Notes: generated by a model not told the origin, from the letters alone. DNA of 64,000 nucleotides from Enoplolaimus lenunculus (GCA_030248215.1 JASANG010001915.1:1-64000); one strand, 5' to 3'; numbered from the stretch's first letter, positions 43,766 through 58,700 are shown. A program made the numbers and translations.

Positions 43766-46700
43766 ATGAAAACACCTCGAATGTCTACAATGTCCAAATC
43801 TGCTGGTGATACGCGTGGTTCAAAACTAAACAACGCTAATAAACAGTCAACTGCTAGTGATCGGGATGAGAAAATATCTATCGCGGTCGGCGAGAACGGG
43901 CAACGAATTGCTCAAGGGTACGTTTGAAATTTTCCATGGCTGATTTTAACGCCCCGTCAACATGTGAAGCAACCCTACTGTTAACAGGGTAAAGTTTTAA
44001 TTCTGTCTTTAAAATATTGTATCGTTTAGCTATTTTATAGCAAAATATGGTATAAAGCTGCGCTAAATGCTTAAACATATGTATATCATTGAACCGTTAT
44101 TGCTCTCTGCACTCTTTCGGGACATGATGTTTGAATAGAACGGTACAAATCAAATATGTTTAGAATTTTTGTCAATGGGTTCCCTACAACGGCCGATGTA
44201 AAGATCAGGGGCGGAACGATTTTCTGCTGGTCTGTAATAGAGTAAGGTTTGTTAAGACAGTTTTTTTAACAAAATGTATAGGATATTTAGGGATAACTGT
44301 GCAATGGTATTTTTAAATTTAGAAGTGGACGGGATTAAAATTTAGGGACATGTAAAGATCAGGGATAGAACGGTTTTCACAGAAGCTTTTGTTTCGGCTT
44401 AGGCTTAGGAATATGCTCATTCTTACGCTTAGGCTTTTGCTTAGGCGTAGGCGTAGGCTTAGAACTATTCTTATGCTACTGTTACGGCCTTGTTCTATAC
44501 ATTGGCCCCACAACTATCAATTTGAGAGGCCTGCTTTAACTAAGACCGGCCCCGAATTTTTCGAATTATCGCGTACACGGTGATGGGAACAGGGTATATG
44601 TATATCTCCCACCGAAATTTCTAGAAAGCTGAAAAACCGCTCTTTTCACACGCTTTAGAATAAACTTTCGGGTTGAAAAATTTCTATTACATATTAACAG
44701 TATACCGTCGCGAATTCAAATCCTGACTATGCTCTTGACCCGACGGCCACAACACGCGCAAAATGTCCCACAACGCCGGTCCATAGCCAAGGGAGGCCAG
44801 CGGGGCTCAGCCCCCCCCCCTGGAAAATTTCTGGTCCCCCTAAAAAATTTTCAACTTGCTTGTAACTCATTGAAAACCCTTGAATGCCCCTCCTGAAAAG
44901 TTTTCAGCCCCCCCCCCCCCCAGCAACGGGAGCTGGCTACGGGCCTGCTATCCACAAAGTAGCTTGATTTCAAGCTTTCCTAAATCACAAAATCTCTACA
45001 TTATGATCAAGTAGTATTTGCTAGAAAAAACACTACAATTTAACGACCGCCACAAACTGTCGTTCACATTTTGATTGCTTTCGTGTGCTCGCTCGTAAAA
45101 AAACTCATTGTATGAAAGCTTCCTCTGTATAGCGACTATAGTTGCGACTTGTAATAAAATCGTCTATTTCTATTAAAAACGTAAAAATGCTGTTCGCAGT
45201 GTGTATTTTCCCCTTTTACGTTCATCGACCCTGCGTTCGAGTGTAGTTATACAGTCCGTACTTAAATTTTTTAAGTACACTAGTGGATCCAGCGGCAAAG
45301 TTCTGACGGGGTGACGGCCGCGTGATGTATATAGTGAAAGAAGCTAGCGAGCGAGTAGCTAAACTGCAATTTGAGCATTAAATTTGAATAATACAAAATT
45401 TTGGTTTTGATTCCGATGCGAGGACCATGGCCCTGGGTGTCCTTTTTTGCATTCGCCATTGCTGAAATAGGGAGTTTTTTTGTAATTTTTGTATTTTAAA
45501 GTAGCCGTTTGTCGACAACAATAACAAACTCACCTATCGTTGACGCGAATGAATCATCCTACTTCTACTGTTCTGTACACACAGTTTGACCACATTATTT
45601 TAGTTCATTTTTAGTTTGTTTTCATACTATGTTTGAGTAGTAGAAAACACAGTTGTCGCAGCAAGCCCGTAGCCAGCTCACCTTGCTAGGGCGGCTAAAC
45701 GTTTTTCAGGAGGAGTATACAATGGTTTTCGATGACATTACAAGAAGCTAGGTAGAAAATTTTCTAGGGCAATGGCAAAATTTTTCCATGTGGGGCTGAG
45801 TCCCCCGGGCCCTTCTCAGTTGTAGTTGTTTTGTTCAATGTGTTTGCTTTTTTCTGATTGTTTTTGATACTATGCGCATATTTTTAATCTATTCTCTCTC
45901 TGGCTTGAAGCTGATCATTTGAAAACGGCATGGATTTTGTCCACTTGCCTCACACAATTTTCATAATTGTCAGATTTTAGCATAACTTTAGGATAGGATT
46001 AGTGATAAGACTTAGGCTTGATCTTACGATTAGGCTTAAGCTTGTTGGTGGGAAAGTGGTCAACTGCTGGCGAGTGCCTTAGTTCACTGGTTCTTCAGTA
46101 AAATGGACGTGGCTAAAAATGAGTCGCCAGATGAAACAATCGGTAGCTGTCTTAGCAACAGTTTCCCATAGGCAAGAAGTGGGCACATTTTTTTTTGCAA
46201 ACAAATCGTCACAGTTGATGATCGCGGTAAATCTCGATTTATTCGTTGACAAACCCGTTCATGCAATAAATTGTATTACGGATCCGTGTTGCAGTGTGAC
46301 GGACGGCGCCGGGACGCTGACAGACGCCGCCAGACGTCATCAAAAGTATAGCGCCACCTTTAGTTTACAGAATATCTTGTACAATTTTGGCTATCTTGAG
46401 TTCATTTCTTGTTTATCTTCGCACTATTCTATAGGTTCCAAAGGCGTTATTTACCAGCAGTTTTTTATATATTGCCACGTACACTATAATTTCTAATCGA
46501 GTTTATTTTTTCTGAATTAATAACAGCAAGCATTAACAACTTTGCTGAGTTGAGTTGATTTTCACTCTTAGTCGATTTTATTCCACGTAATTTGATCAGT
46601 CAACTCAGAAAATGATTTGAATCAACACACAATTCTCAGTTGAGAGTGTCCTAACAAAGCCTGAATGATTGAACCCAGTTTGAATTAAAATCAGCTCACT

Positions 46701-49700
46701 GAAATTCACAGTGGTATATAATAAACACGGCTTTTAGTATCGTATGGTTATTCACAAAGTACTACTTTAAAATTGTCGGCAAGTTGATTAGGTTAGATCA
46801 CGACAGTATAAAATTAACAACAGTGTAATTATTGTTGACTGATAATATGTTTCATTCACTGCGCACGCAATTGAGACATTGTGAAACTGTGGGCATGCAT
46901 ATGAGCAGCGCGAATGCTTAAGCTTAATCGCATAGGGCTCTTAAGCTAAGGGATCTCAGGACGGCAGTGAAATCACGATTTAACCAATTCCGAACTCGAA
47001 ACCGTTGCGATTTTGACCAATTCGAATGCGAAGACGTGGAATAATCACTTCAGATAAATGTATTGTAAAAAAATTAAAACTGTAACCGTTTGAATGCTTT
47101 GACATACCGATTTATGCCGAATCGGATCCATACAAGAGAAACATGAGAATTTTGAAATATCGAAATGTGAATTCATTGAAACATGGATTGAGATATAAGT
47201 CGACTTTTTAACCAAAATTGTTGATCCCGTCTCAATGAAGTAGCCTTTGGACGCCAGAACTTCAAGCGAACAACATTATGTGGCTCTTTTTAAAGCTTGC
47301 TTTTGTCAAAAATTAACAAAATAGGTTTTAAAATTGATGTGATTCAGGCCCGTAGCTAGTTCACCTTGCTAGGGGGGGGGGGGGGGGGCTAAAAAATTTT
47401 TAGCTGGAGCATACAAAGGTTTTCGTTGACTTACAAACTGTGTTGACAATTTTCTAAACGAGGTAAAAGTTTTCCAGGGGGGGGGGGGCTGAGCCCACCT
47501 TGCCCCGCGTGGCTACGGTCCCGATACGGCTACTTAAAAAGCTAAAGAAAAGCAACAGCAGTCTCGAAATGTTTAAAATAAATTCTCTATAATTTTGAAA
47601 TAGATACCCCGAAGTTTAGCTGATTTTAAAACAGAACGTCTCCACTCCGTTTCAAAAACCAAACCATATACACTTAAATATTTGATGTCGCGGTTTCCAA
47701 GCCACAATTTTACCTGCGTGTGTAATAGAAGCAACCTGTTTGTATACTTAGTCCGCGAAGGTACACAAGCTGGTACATACAATACATGCCCGTAGCCAGC
47801 TCATCTTGCTAGGGAGGGCTAAAAAATTTTCAGGAGGGGCATTCAAGGCTTTTCAATGAGTTACAAGTAAGGTTGAAAGCTTTCTAGATTGGTAAAAAAT
47901 TTTCCACGGGGGCTGAGCTCCCCCTGCCCACCCCTTTGGCTACGAGCCCAGTACAATAATACTAAAGCATTAGTCGCTGCCTATAGTTAGATGACTGTTC
48001 CTGATTATTGTTATTATTCTACATTTTCGTTGCCAAGCAACTATATTTCAACTATCGATTAGGATATTGCGGTACGAGATAAATAAACGTGCTTTTTAAA
48101 AGGGTTTCAATACTTGGTTTCAGTTTGAACTAAACTTAAAGCGATGACTGTACGTTGATTTTTAAACGTTGCCTAGCGATACAACCGGTTAGGTCGAATT
48201 TAAGACTATGGGGCTTTTTTTACTATTTTCCATTGGCGCATAAAACCTAAAATTAACGGAAATCTGAGTCCGATTCTAAGGAAAATTTCAAAAACTGTTG
48301 ACGACAGTGTACAACAGCCAACTATGAGTTTCATATGAACTGAAACGAGAATTTATGCTGAAAATTTTACTAATCAAAGCTTCGAACGGCACAAATTTGT
48401 TTACTTTATGGACGTGTTTATTGCCGTGTAAAATTATTTTTGATCAGAATTTTCTTTGTTTTCTAAAAAAGTTCTAAGTTTTGATTAGGAGCCTTGCCGC
48501 CTTAAAGAATATCTACATTAGCCTAGCTAACGATGGATGCTTTAGCAGAAATTATGTCACCGTTGTACACATTCTCAGAATTTCTGCAGTTATGAGATTT
48601 TGTCACAATTTAGGCTCAGGTTTAACCCTAGGCTTCCACTTAGACATCAGACATAAGCTTCGACGTTAGGTTGTGTGACTAAAATGTACAGGAAACTTCA
48701 ATTTTTTTGTTGCCATGTCTTGCTGTAATACACAAAATCCCGATTGTTTTGGTCACGTTTAAATACGCGTTGGCAAATTAAATTTTACATTTTAGTGTCG
48801 TCAACTTATCTTTGAAGTATGCTAAGAAGTACTATTACATATATATCATTTAATTGTAAATACATTTTTAGTCATTATGGCATTTACAACACTTACCTGC
48901 CGCTCATCCAATCGTGTAGTACAGACAGGCCTATAAATTTAACAACGGACTCAACATTTTAAATTATTTGGCTGAATTTTTTGGCAGCCACACCACGAGC
49001 GCAGCTATGTTATCCGAAATAAGGTTAATAACCCAACAGTTTAGTTTGATTTTGGTTGTAAATTGGACCAGGGTCGTGTGATGAGAGGCTCACGGAAGAT
49101 ATCGAAACTTACTCGCCTAGAAACCTACTGTTTTGTCGTGCCTGTGACCAAGAGGGGGCGGGCGGGCTTATTTGCCTCGTGGAAAAATTTTAACCCGCTC
49201 TAGACATTTTCAACCTTGCTTGTAAATCAACGGAAACCCTTGTATGTCCCGCCTGAACAATTTTTAGCCCCCCTCCCCGAGCAAGGTGAGCTGACTACGG
49301 GCCTGTGTCTTGTACAGATCCCAACAATTTTCTGGCTCGCGAAAATCTGTGCCCAAATGTGCTATTTTAATTAATAGCAATTTGCCTTAGGCTACGCTGC
49401 TATTGAAGTTATAGAACAATGAAAGTTAATTATTTGGTCATATGCAATAGCGATAGGCGATAACTAATCAGAGTTGTTTTTACATCACTGTTCTTTATTT
49501 GCTGTTCACAATTGCTTTCTAAACAATGCAAAACGGCTATTTGCTTAGAATAGCAGACTGGCCTACGACATATATCTATATATTTGTGTATATATAAACA
49601 CCATAATGCACAGTTAATGTAATTTCCCGAGCTCGCGTTTGCCCAAAAATGGTTGACCTATATTTGAAGTTTTGAAAAAGTTGATTTTTGAAAATCCCGA

Positions 49701-52700
49701 AGTCCCACTTGCGATCCAAAAAAATTCATTATATACCATTCGACGCAGCTTGCGAAGTTGACTCGACTGGTGTTATATTTTCCGCAAGCAAACGTTTGGC
49801 TAACGAGTTATGGCCAAATAACTGATTTGGCGCGCTGCCAACGATTTGGAACGACGCCAAATAAGTTAGAGTTGCAACGTTTAAAAATCAATACCCGGAC
49901 CCGTATTTTTCTGGAAGCAAAGCCAGGACCCGGACCCGGAATTTTTAAAAATGCAAACCCGGACCCGGAATTGTTATCCGGGTAGATACGGGCCCGGAAT
50001 TTTATAACTTAAAAACGGAACACAAGCCTACTTTTTAAAAAAAGGAAAGAAATTCTGTCTTCCCTTACTAGGGATGTTCGGATACTAAAATTTTTTCCCG
50101 ATGCCGATACAGATTATTATGAAGATATTCCGATGCCGAAACCTATTCCAAGTTTAATACACAATGTTTAAAGAACAAACAACAGATAGGATACATCACA
50201 ACTGCGAAGACTCAAATCCTAACAACTATAAAACAGTATCATTTTTGAGAACGGTGTTTTTAATTATTTTTTTCAAAGTCACACGCAAGAGAAATAACAG
50301 TTTCCCTGATCAGGCGCATCGATATCCACTAACGAGTGAAATTGATAGCGATACAACTCACTGTTATGTGCAAAAGTATATATCTTCAACTTTGTGCAGT
50401 GCCGACATCGGATACTACCAAAAGTAACGATTTTTACCGATGCTGATGCCGATTAATCGACACATCCCCAGTCCTTACTACAACAGTATCGTCTAGCAAA
50501 CTTCCATATTTGAAGACTATTCTTTAAGATTTGCTTTCACAAACAAAAGCTTCTCTGCTTTATCACCGGTCAATCATACGACATACGATACTTGTCTTAA
50601 GACACACGTTGGGAGTGTTTTGTTTCTAATGCATTTCACACTGTTAGCGTTGGTTGTTCAACTTTTGTTGTGAAAACCCGGTCCGCGGACCTGGAAGTTC
50701 TTGAAACGAAAACCCGGACCCGGACCCGGAATTTTTTGGCGAACATACCCGGAATAACAAAAATACCCTGAATAACCGGAATAGCCGTACCGACCCAGAT
50801 CCGGATGCAACTCTAAACTCGTTAACTAGACGCGTGACTGCGACATATTTAAAACCATTTGACTCAGCTTCGCAAGCAGCATCGAACGGTATTTGACACG
50901 TCTAACTTTTTGACAAAATACGACCTTAAAAGTCGAATTTTTCAAAAATTCCAATTTGGCTGCGGTATGACCGAAGGAAGTCATGATGAGAAGCTCAAAT
51001 ATCCAAAAATTATTTAAATCAAACGATGTTAGGGTAAACGTGAGCTGGGGGATAACGGAAAAGACCCGATAACTTTACCTAATGTGTCACAAAATATCTT
51101 GTATGACTGGGCTATTAAGGTGAGCTCCTTCGAACGCGAGTTCTGTTGGAGTTGGATTAATGCTAGTGTTTTAAGAAATTTTGTGACACTGTTGACATTT
51201 TTTGCGAACTACTATAGTCACCCGAATAAGAAGGGGGTAATAAGAGAAGAATCCCCATTTTAAGTCCCAATCAATAGGAATCCGTATCCCTAAGAAGAGT
51301 CCGTAAGCGGATAGAGTCCCAAAATCCTAATTAGAGTCCATAAATGTTAATTATCTCTAATTGTTGCGCATAATTGACGTCAGGACCAAATAAAGTTGAG
51401 TTCGAAACTTTAAAGCGTACTTATATTTTGAAAGCACACTCCTAAGTATAACCTAGCATGATCGCTCAAGCTACTGACACAAGACAAATAAACGTTTAAT
51501 TCAACGGATAGTTGCAGTACCGGATATATATCAGTAACGAAGGGTGGCGAGGTGGCGGTTTGGAAATAAATAACAGTCCGTAATCGAATAACAAAAGGGT
51601 ACCCTCTGGAGAGGCCAAACAAATATCAGTCCCCCCTTTTATTCGGGTCACTACAGTACGCATAATAAAACGCAGGTATACTCTGAGATTATAAACAATT
51701 TTTTTCTGAGCCTAGCATCTTAATACATGAATGATAGCCGCTTTTTGTTCTGACTCTTTAGCTTAAAGTTAAACCGAAGAATATAATCTTCGAGGCATTT
51801 TCGATAGTTCTATTCACGTTATAGTCGTTTTTTACCCATTGACCATTTAAAGAATATTCAAATGTGCAAACGAAATATTCTGCACTATTTAGTTACAAAT
51901 ATAAAATTTCAGCATCATCAAACTCGAAGACACAATGACACACTTGGAAACGCAGTCGGCACCGGTTACACCGTTAACAAAGCAATGCCCATCGCCTGAA
52001 GCGGTTACAGGTATGACACGAGCAGCTACAGGTCCTCGAACTGAAGGTTCACCAACGTCTGGTCACAGTACCCCGCTTGCTGCGTCGAAATCGCCACAAA
52101 GCCCTGGCACTAATAGTTGGATGGCAGGAGTCTTCGGATGTTTAGGACCGGTATTGAATGCGTTTTGGTGGAAATCAGGAGTCGGAACCGGGACGCGGTC
52201 AAGCTCAACCGCAGTTGTTAACAATCCACTCGCTGAACTTCAGCGGAAAGTTGCTGGTAAAAGTAAGTTATTAATTTTTTTGATCTTTTAAGACAAACCC
52301 GTAGCCAGATCAACATGCAAGGGTGAGCTAAACATTTGCAGGAGCCAGTAGTGGTGATGACTTACAAGTGAGAATTTTTTGTTCGAAATTATGAAGAAAA
52401 AGTGCGTTTAGCAATAATTGATAATAAACTGTGATGTTTGTATAATAACTCGCCCAATATCGAATGTGCTTAAATTAAAACACTATGCACACGTATAAGT
52501 CTTAGCTGCAAAACATTTTCACAATTGAATGCGAAATTTGTGCCAACTTGCACATTTAGTACTTTATAATTTTTTTTGTTTTAGCATCCTCAGATGACTG
52601 GGAAATTCCGTTCGAAGACATAAGCGATTTACAATGGGTTGGTTCAGGGTCACAGGGCGCCGTGTTCAAGGGTACACTGCGGGATGAAGTAGTTGCAGTG

Positions 52701-55700
52701 AAGAAAGTCAAAGAAGCGTCCGAAACAAATATTAAAGATTTGAGAAAACTAAATCATGCGAATATTGTCAAATTTAAGTAAGGAAAAAATTCATTTAAAA
52801 TGATTTTTTTGCGTTTAGGGTGCAAAATTAACAACATCAAATTCGTCATAGTCCTGTTGCAATTGCAAAGCCAACAAATTGCGGTCTGCCGTGATCCTAA
52901 TTTTAGTCTTAGGGCTCGTATAGACTTTAGTCCGCAGTTAAGATTAAGGTTTAGGCAACGGCTTAGGCTTGCTTAAACTTAAGCATAAGTAAGCCATTTT
53001 TCAAAGCTAAGCATGAGCCCATAGGCGCCGGACTTTTCCACCAACACAACCCAAACCGCTATTAAATTTGTACATTTTAGATTAACAGCAAAATACATAA
53101 TATACTCTAATATCAGTAAAAATATGGAAACCAGTGTGTAAACGGATACCAAAAACAGCGGACACTGAAACGGTTAGTGTACAAAATAACGGAACCGGAA
53201 ACCATATAATGAATTAGAATAACGTATTACCGCAAAAGCAGTACCGGGCGCAGTGAGAAAATGGATCGGTCTGAGCTTCAGATATATTGGAAAATCAATA
53301 TAGCGGAGATATTAACGAAGAAAGATTGAATTTTCAGGCTGATTTACCTTTATTTGATATTTGATCAATCCAGCAGCAACTGCATCTGCGGAACGAACTT
53401 TTTCAACGCTTTGAATGTTAAAAACTTATTTGAGGTCCAGGGCCGGACCAGCCACTTCCCATGCCCTCGTTTTGGGACCAATCCCTAAAGGGGCCGACAC
53501 CCAAAGTGGTTTAAACAAAAACCGTCGAAGTTTTAAATTGTCTGGCTTCTCGCTCGCTTCGTTCGTGTGTCTTTAATCTTCTACCTTGCCGTGATGTTTT
53601 AAGGGCTTCACGCACTCTCACCCAAAATGAAAAAAAATTAAAGAACAGTAATAAATAGAAATGTCCAGCTACTTTATCAGAAAATGTCAAAAAAATTTCC
53701 AGCTGTGCGCCAAGTGTGATTCATTTTAAAGATGGTTTCACTTAAAGTGTACAAAATAGTTTTAAATAGCGAAATATGATGTGAGCGTTTAGTTTGACTC
53801 GCAGTATTCGCTATCGCTTGTGCGATTTAAAAGTGTTTTGCACAAGAATAACCATTGCACATTCACTCGGACTCGCGAGAAACTGCCGTAATGTGCTTCA
53901 AATGTTTAAAACGAACACAAAAATTAAACTTATTTTTCAATGGTTCACAATATTATGCTGAAAAAAGCACTAACGAGGTCTCAAAAACGCAAGCGGTTGC
54001 TCGTTTTGGATTCTATGTTTTGTAGATGGACATTGTCATGAAGCTATTGAATTTTTAAATAGTTGTCGTTTGTTCAGCTATGGTATTGGTATATGTTTAA
54101 ATAGTTTAAAGCAACATTTAGCCGCGTAATTAATATATATTTGATAAATGCTAAATTTTTTCAGGGGTATCTGCACTCAGTCGCCTTGCTATTGTATTGT
54201 GATGGAGTACTGCACCGGTGGACAATTATTCGATTTAATCCACGAAAAGAACGAGATGATCCCACCGGCAAAATTCCTCAATTGGTGCCATCAAATTGCC
54301 TCAGGCATGGCGTATCTACATCAGCACAATATTATTCATCGTGATCTCAAATCTCCAAAGTATGTGGCGTTCAATATTTTGACATTTTATCTGTTGAATA
54401 TTTAAAGTAAAATCCTTTCTAACGACAATTAATCGAACAAAAACTTCCAGCGAATTTTGGAATTCAATTACTTTATGTAATTTTAAGCTAATGTTGTACC
54501 AGGTCCGCGATTATTATGTCTGATTCCACCTGCCAGGCCCCATGAAAGATATTCAACCAGGGGTGCAGTAGATAATTAAAAAAACAGGGAACATTCATAC
54601 GAGGAAACAGTATATACTGTCAAAAAAGTTTACGAGCGAAACGAGCGAGAAGTCCATGAACGCGAATAATGCAGTGCTTAACCTGAATTGCACCGAAGGC
54701 TCAACATTAATGGATATCACATGACAGATCGGTTTTGCCGCCGCCCATGTGCCCGGGCCCTGTTAAGGGGGTGTAGGGGAGAGAGTAGCTGTACATAGAA
54801 TGCGTCAAGAAATTTTTACAGCGTTCGCGGCGTGGCTTGAACACGTGACATCCGGAACATGATTCCGTTGTTGTAACCGCTGAACTATACAGCGTTGCAA
54901 ACGTTTCGTTACATAAGCTTTATATACCGTTAGCTTGGTTTGGTGCAACAATAAGATACGTTACGGTATATGAGTACAACGGTTTCGAAAATTCCATTTT
55001 TATTCTCAGTTTAATGTTTTACTTTTTAAGCTTTACTGTTTTTGTTTACTTTTTAAGCTTTAGTGTTTTTGTTTACTTTTTAAGCTTTAGGGTTTTTGTT
55101 TACTTTTTAAGCTTTAGTGTTTTTGTTTACTTTTTAAGCTTTAGTGTTTTTGTTTACTTTTCAACTTTCAGTATACTCATTGGCGACAAAAACGTGCTAA
55201 AAATATCTGATTTCGGCACTTCGCGAACGTACAACAACGCCGCGGCGCATTCAACCAAAATGTCATTTTGTGGCACAGCGGCATGGATGGCTCCTGAAAT
55301 CATTCGAAACGAACCCTGCTCAGGCAAAGTTGACGTCTGGTCGTACGGAATCATACTATGGGAATGTTTGACAAAACAAATTCCGTATCATGACGTTGAT
55401 ACGTCGGCAATATTCTGGGCAATCGCTTCCAATAGTTATTTGTTGCCCATACCAGAAACTGCACCCGAGGGCATCAAGTTGCTACTGAAGGTAATTTAAC
55501 CAACCCCGGCTGTAGCCAGGATTTTATTTCGACACGGTATAAACTTCATATAACAGTGTGTAAAACTTATGAAACTGGATGTTTTACAGTTCGAATAGAT
55601 TCTCTATTTCTCGCAACATGCAAGTCACTGGTCATTTATCGCAAAAACTACTATTTTATTTTTAATTTTCAACACATATCAGAAAATATGAGACATATTA

Positions 55701-58700
55701 TGACCTCTAAATTTCACCTTGATCCATTCTTGTTAGTTGACATGTGTAATTCCGAGACTTTACTTAATTGTTCCCAAGTTCGTAGATAAAATGGGTCGTC
55801 CAACTTTGTGCAACGCGCAACAGTGTAATGGCTAATGCACAAAAATTTGTATGCAAATTTTTTATTATAACCCAATCGCTTCTATGTCCGTCAAAATATT
55901 GTAAACAAAGTATGCAGGAAAATTGTACAAAATACGCATGTAACGTATTCCAGTTTAATTATATAGAATTTGCGACAATAGTTGCTGATTTTTAGTATAA
56001 TTTTAGTTTTATTAATATTTGCAGCAATGCTGGTCAGATAAACCACGCAATCGTCCGTCGTTTACGCACATCGTCACGCATTTGGACATCGCCGCGGTTG
56101 AAATGGGCGTTATGAGTGATGACGAATTTTACTCAGCCCAAAAACAGTGGGCCACCGAGATTGTCGCTAAAATGGATACAATTAAAAGTTCAAAGCGCGC
56201 CGGTCATTTGATGACTGCAAATATGGGTTTGTTATTTAGAAAGTATTGTTTTAGAGCTTTAGAATGATTCCTGATTGAAGTTCGTTTAGCTTTACTATTG
56301 AACAACAATGAAGATGGGTTTCACGCTGATATGAGCTATTTTCGGTACGGTCCCGTTGAAATCTGAAACGTCGCATAACAATTTGTGGTACTTGTTGCTT
56401 TAGAGTATACTAGTTGAAATAGCTGCGATTTATTTTGCAATGTTCACTTGTTTGTTAGAAAACACAATGTCAATGGAAAACAAAGAATTATGAACAAAAT
56501 ACATATGTGCGGCGTTCTAGCTTTAATTGTACAAATTTTATATTATTTCAGAGGAAGAATTGGTGAAACGGCGTAAAGAAGAGCTACGCCACGCGCAAGA
56601 TGTACGTGAAATGTATGAACACAAGTTAAATCGTGCAAACGCACTATTTGCTGATTTATCTCAGTGCTTACAGCAGTACGAAAGACGCGAAAAGGATTTG
56701 ATTAGCCGCGAACAAGAATTGAACAGGGTATGTTGTCACATTGGCGTACAGACAATTTTGGACTTGAGGACCAGTAGAAGCCAAAACCACGGTCGTTGTA
56801 TAGGTCAATTTATAATTTACCTAGGCCAACCTGCGATTCTGAGCAAATTTCCGTTTGGCCTAAGCCAATCAGCAACTCTTGGCGCAGAAAACATCAGTAA
56901 CGATAAACCAACGCTGATTGGTTATCGGATTACGTCTAAACCAGTTAATCAAATCTGATTCTTTTCTAAATTCAATAGCAGTTTCGGCCCATCAGTAATT
57001 GGCCTAAATAGCAGTTTGGTTCGTTGTGAAAATGCTGTAAAATCATTAGTTTCGCGAGAAAACTAAAAAAAACGTTCGCCTACTCGAACCACGCGCACCC
57101 ATATCACCGTCCTGGTACACTCCTACAACTGGCGCATATGCTAATAACTGCATCGGAAAATTTTGATATTTTTTACTGTAAAATTGGCAAATTTTTGTTT
57201 CAGTTTATAAATTTATTGGATACAATGCAACAGTATGGTTCAAAGAAAAGTCGCCGGTCACAAAATAAAGTTGTACGTCCAGTGATATTGAATGCTGGTC
57301 AACGATTGATCCAGGGCAAATGCGGATACAATCAAAGTGTTCCCATGGAGTAAGATGATGTTTTTTAAAAGCCACACCCGGGCCTGTAGCCAGAGTGGGG
57401 CCAATTGGGCACAGCCCCCTTGGAAGAATTTTGTCCCTCCTGAAATTTTTTACCTTGCTTACAAGTCATCGAAAACCGTTGTATATCCCTCCTGAAAAAT
57501 GTTTAGCCCCCATAGCAAGGTGAGCTGGCTACGGACCAGGACACAACCTTATTGGTTGGGCTGGAGATTGCCAATTGTAATTAACGGCTTATGTATTGTG
57601 AACTATTAACCGACAAGATTACAAGTTTCTATTCTGTTACTAGTTTATAAAGGTTAACACAGTGATGAGAATATGAAAGAGGATTTGTTGAAATTTAAAA
57701 TTTTGAAAAAATTACTGAATTAGTTGTGCTAAATTATTCATGGTTTGCGCCTGGTGTCACAAACTTTTGTTTTCTGTACTTTTAGCGTCCATGTTGCGTG
57801 CGCTAATTCAGCAGCGGTATGTCTAGAACACGGCAGTCGCCAGTGTCGCCATAAAAATAGCAATTCTAACAACAGCAATAACAACAGCAACGCTGCGAGA
57901 CTGCAATCATTTCAGCGTTCTGCTCAACCGAATTATACTCAACCAAAACAAATCGCAGCTGATACGCGTGCTTCACCGGATGATTTTGACTCTACTATAT
58001 CCGAAGGAGGGGGTGAATATAGTAAAATGGACACTCTTGTGTCCCCTCCGTACGAAACGCCATACTGTACGGAACCGGGAAGTTTATATCAACCAGTCAC
58101 AGAGTTCGCGGCGGTGCCGGGTACAAACGAGTTGGGGCAAACAAATCTAATTGGTGATGGGAAAAATTCAAATTTAAACGCAAATTTAAATTCCAATTTT
58201 GAAACTCAAACGAGCAACGGCATTTTGTCGTCGAAACAACGGCGTCGTGCATCGCATCAACGCAATTCGTCGTACGATATTTCGATGAAAAACAATAATT
58301 TTATTGTCGACACTGTTGCGCCCGATATTTTGATTGATGATGCTACCAATAATAATAATAATAATAATAACAATAATAATAAAAACAACACAGTCAATAA
58401 CACCAATATACATAACAGCAATTGTAATATTTCCGGGCATATCGATGGCAGCTTAACCGGTGTACGTAAGACGCTCACCGATTTCGATTTTGAAGGCCCC
58501 ATTGGCTTTAGTCGTAGTTCATCAAAGCGTAGCTCAAGTGGAGTCTCTTCGCTGGGAACCTGTGCCCCGGTTCATGTGGCTGGCTCACATTTGAGCCGTG
58601 ATTCAGTAGGGCGGATTTCTGGCAGTTCCACACGGTCGTCGATAGCATCTGGCCGTTTAAGTGGCAGGACTGCGCCTGGCGTAAGGCGGCCGCCATTTGA

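Larger units (their letters stand above)
49620..51090. mobile_element. Three-layer nested MITE stack, outer layer
   Basis: The outer element is palindromic. TTGAAGTTTTGAAAAAG...GACGCAGCTTGCGAAG at 49660-49760 is mirrored by CTTCGCAAGCAGCATCGAAC...TTTTTCAAAAATTCC at 50865-50965. Its right end (GATAACGGAAAAGACCCG) matches the MITE at 19395-19625. Into its centre an ACCCGG-iterated element (49866-50816) inserted, and into that a third (50070-50471). Confidence 0.75.
52585..56226 (+). other. Kinase-domain exons (3-6) of the MAP3K12/13 gene
   Basis: Exon 3 holds the N-lobe with the glycine loop and VAVKK. Exon 4 holds the hinge (VMEYC) and catalytic loop HRDLKSPN, ending within the codon of the Asn. 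Exon 5 holds DFG, the activation segment ([18 protein letters not shown]) and the C-lobe [11 protein letters not shown]. Exon 6 holds KPRNRPSF and the HLDIAAVEM end of the domain. All catalytic residues are present, so the kinase should be active. Confidence 0.92.

Noticed and set aside
55014-55171. Hydrophobic repeat peptide upstream of exon 5
   Set aside because: It is intronic 27-bp repeat read in frame; the true acceptor at 55171 restores the kinase sequence exactly. Kept only as a splicing observation.
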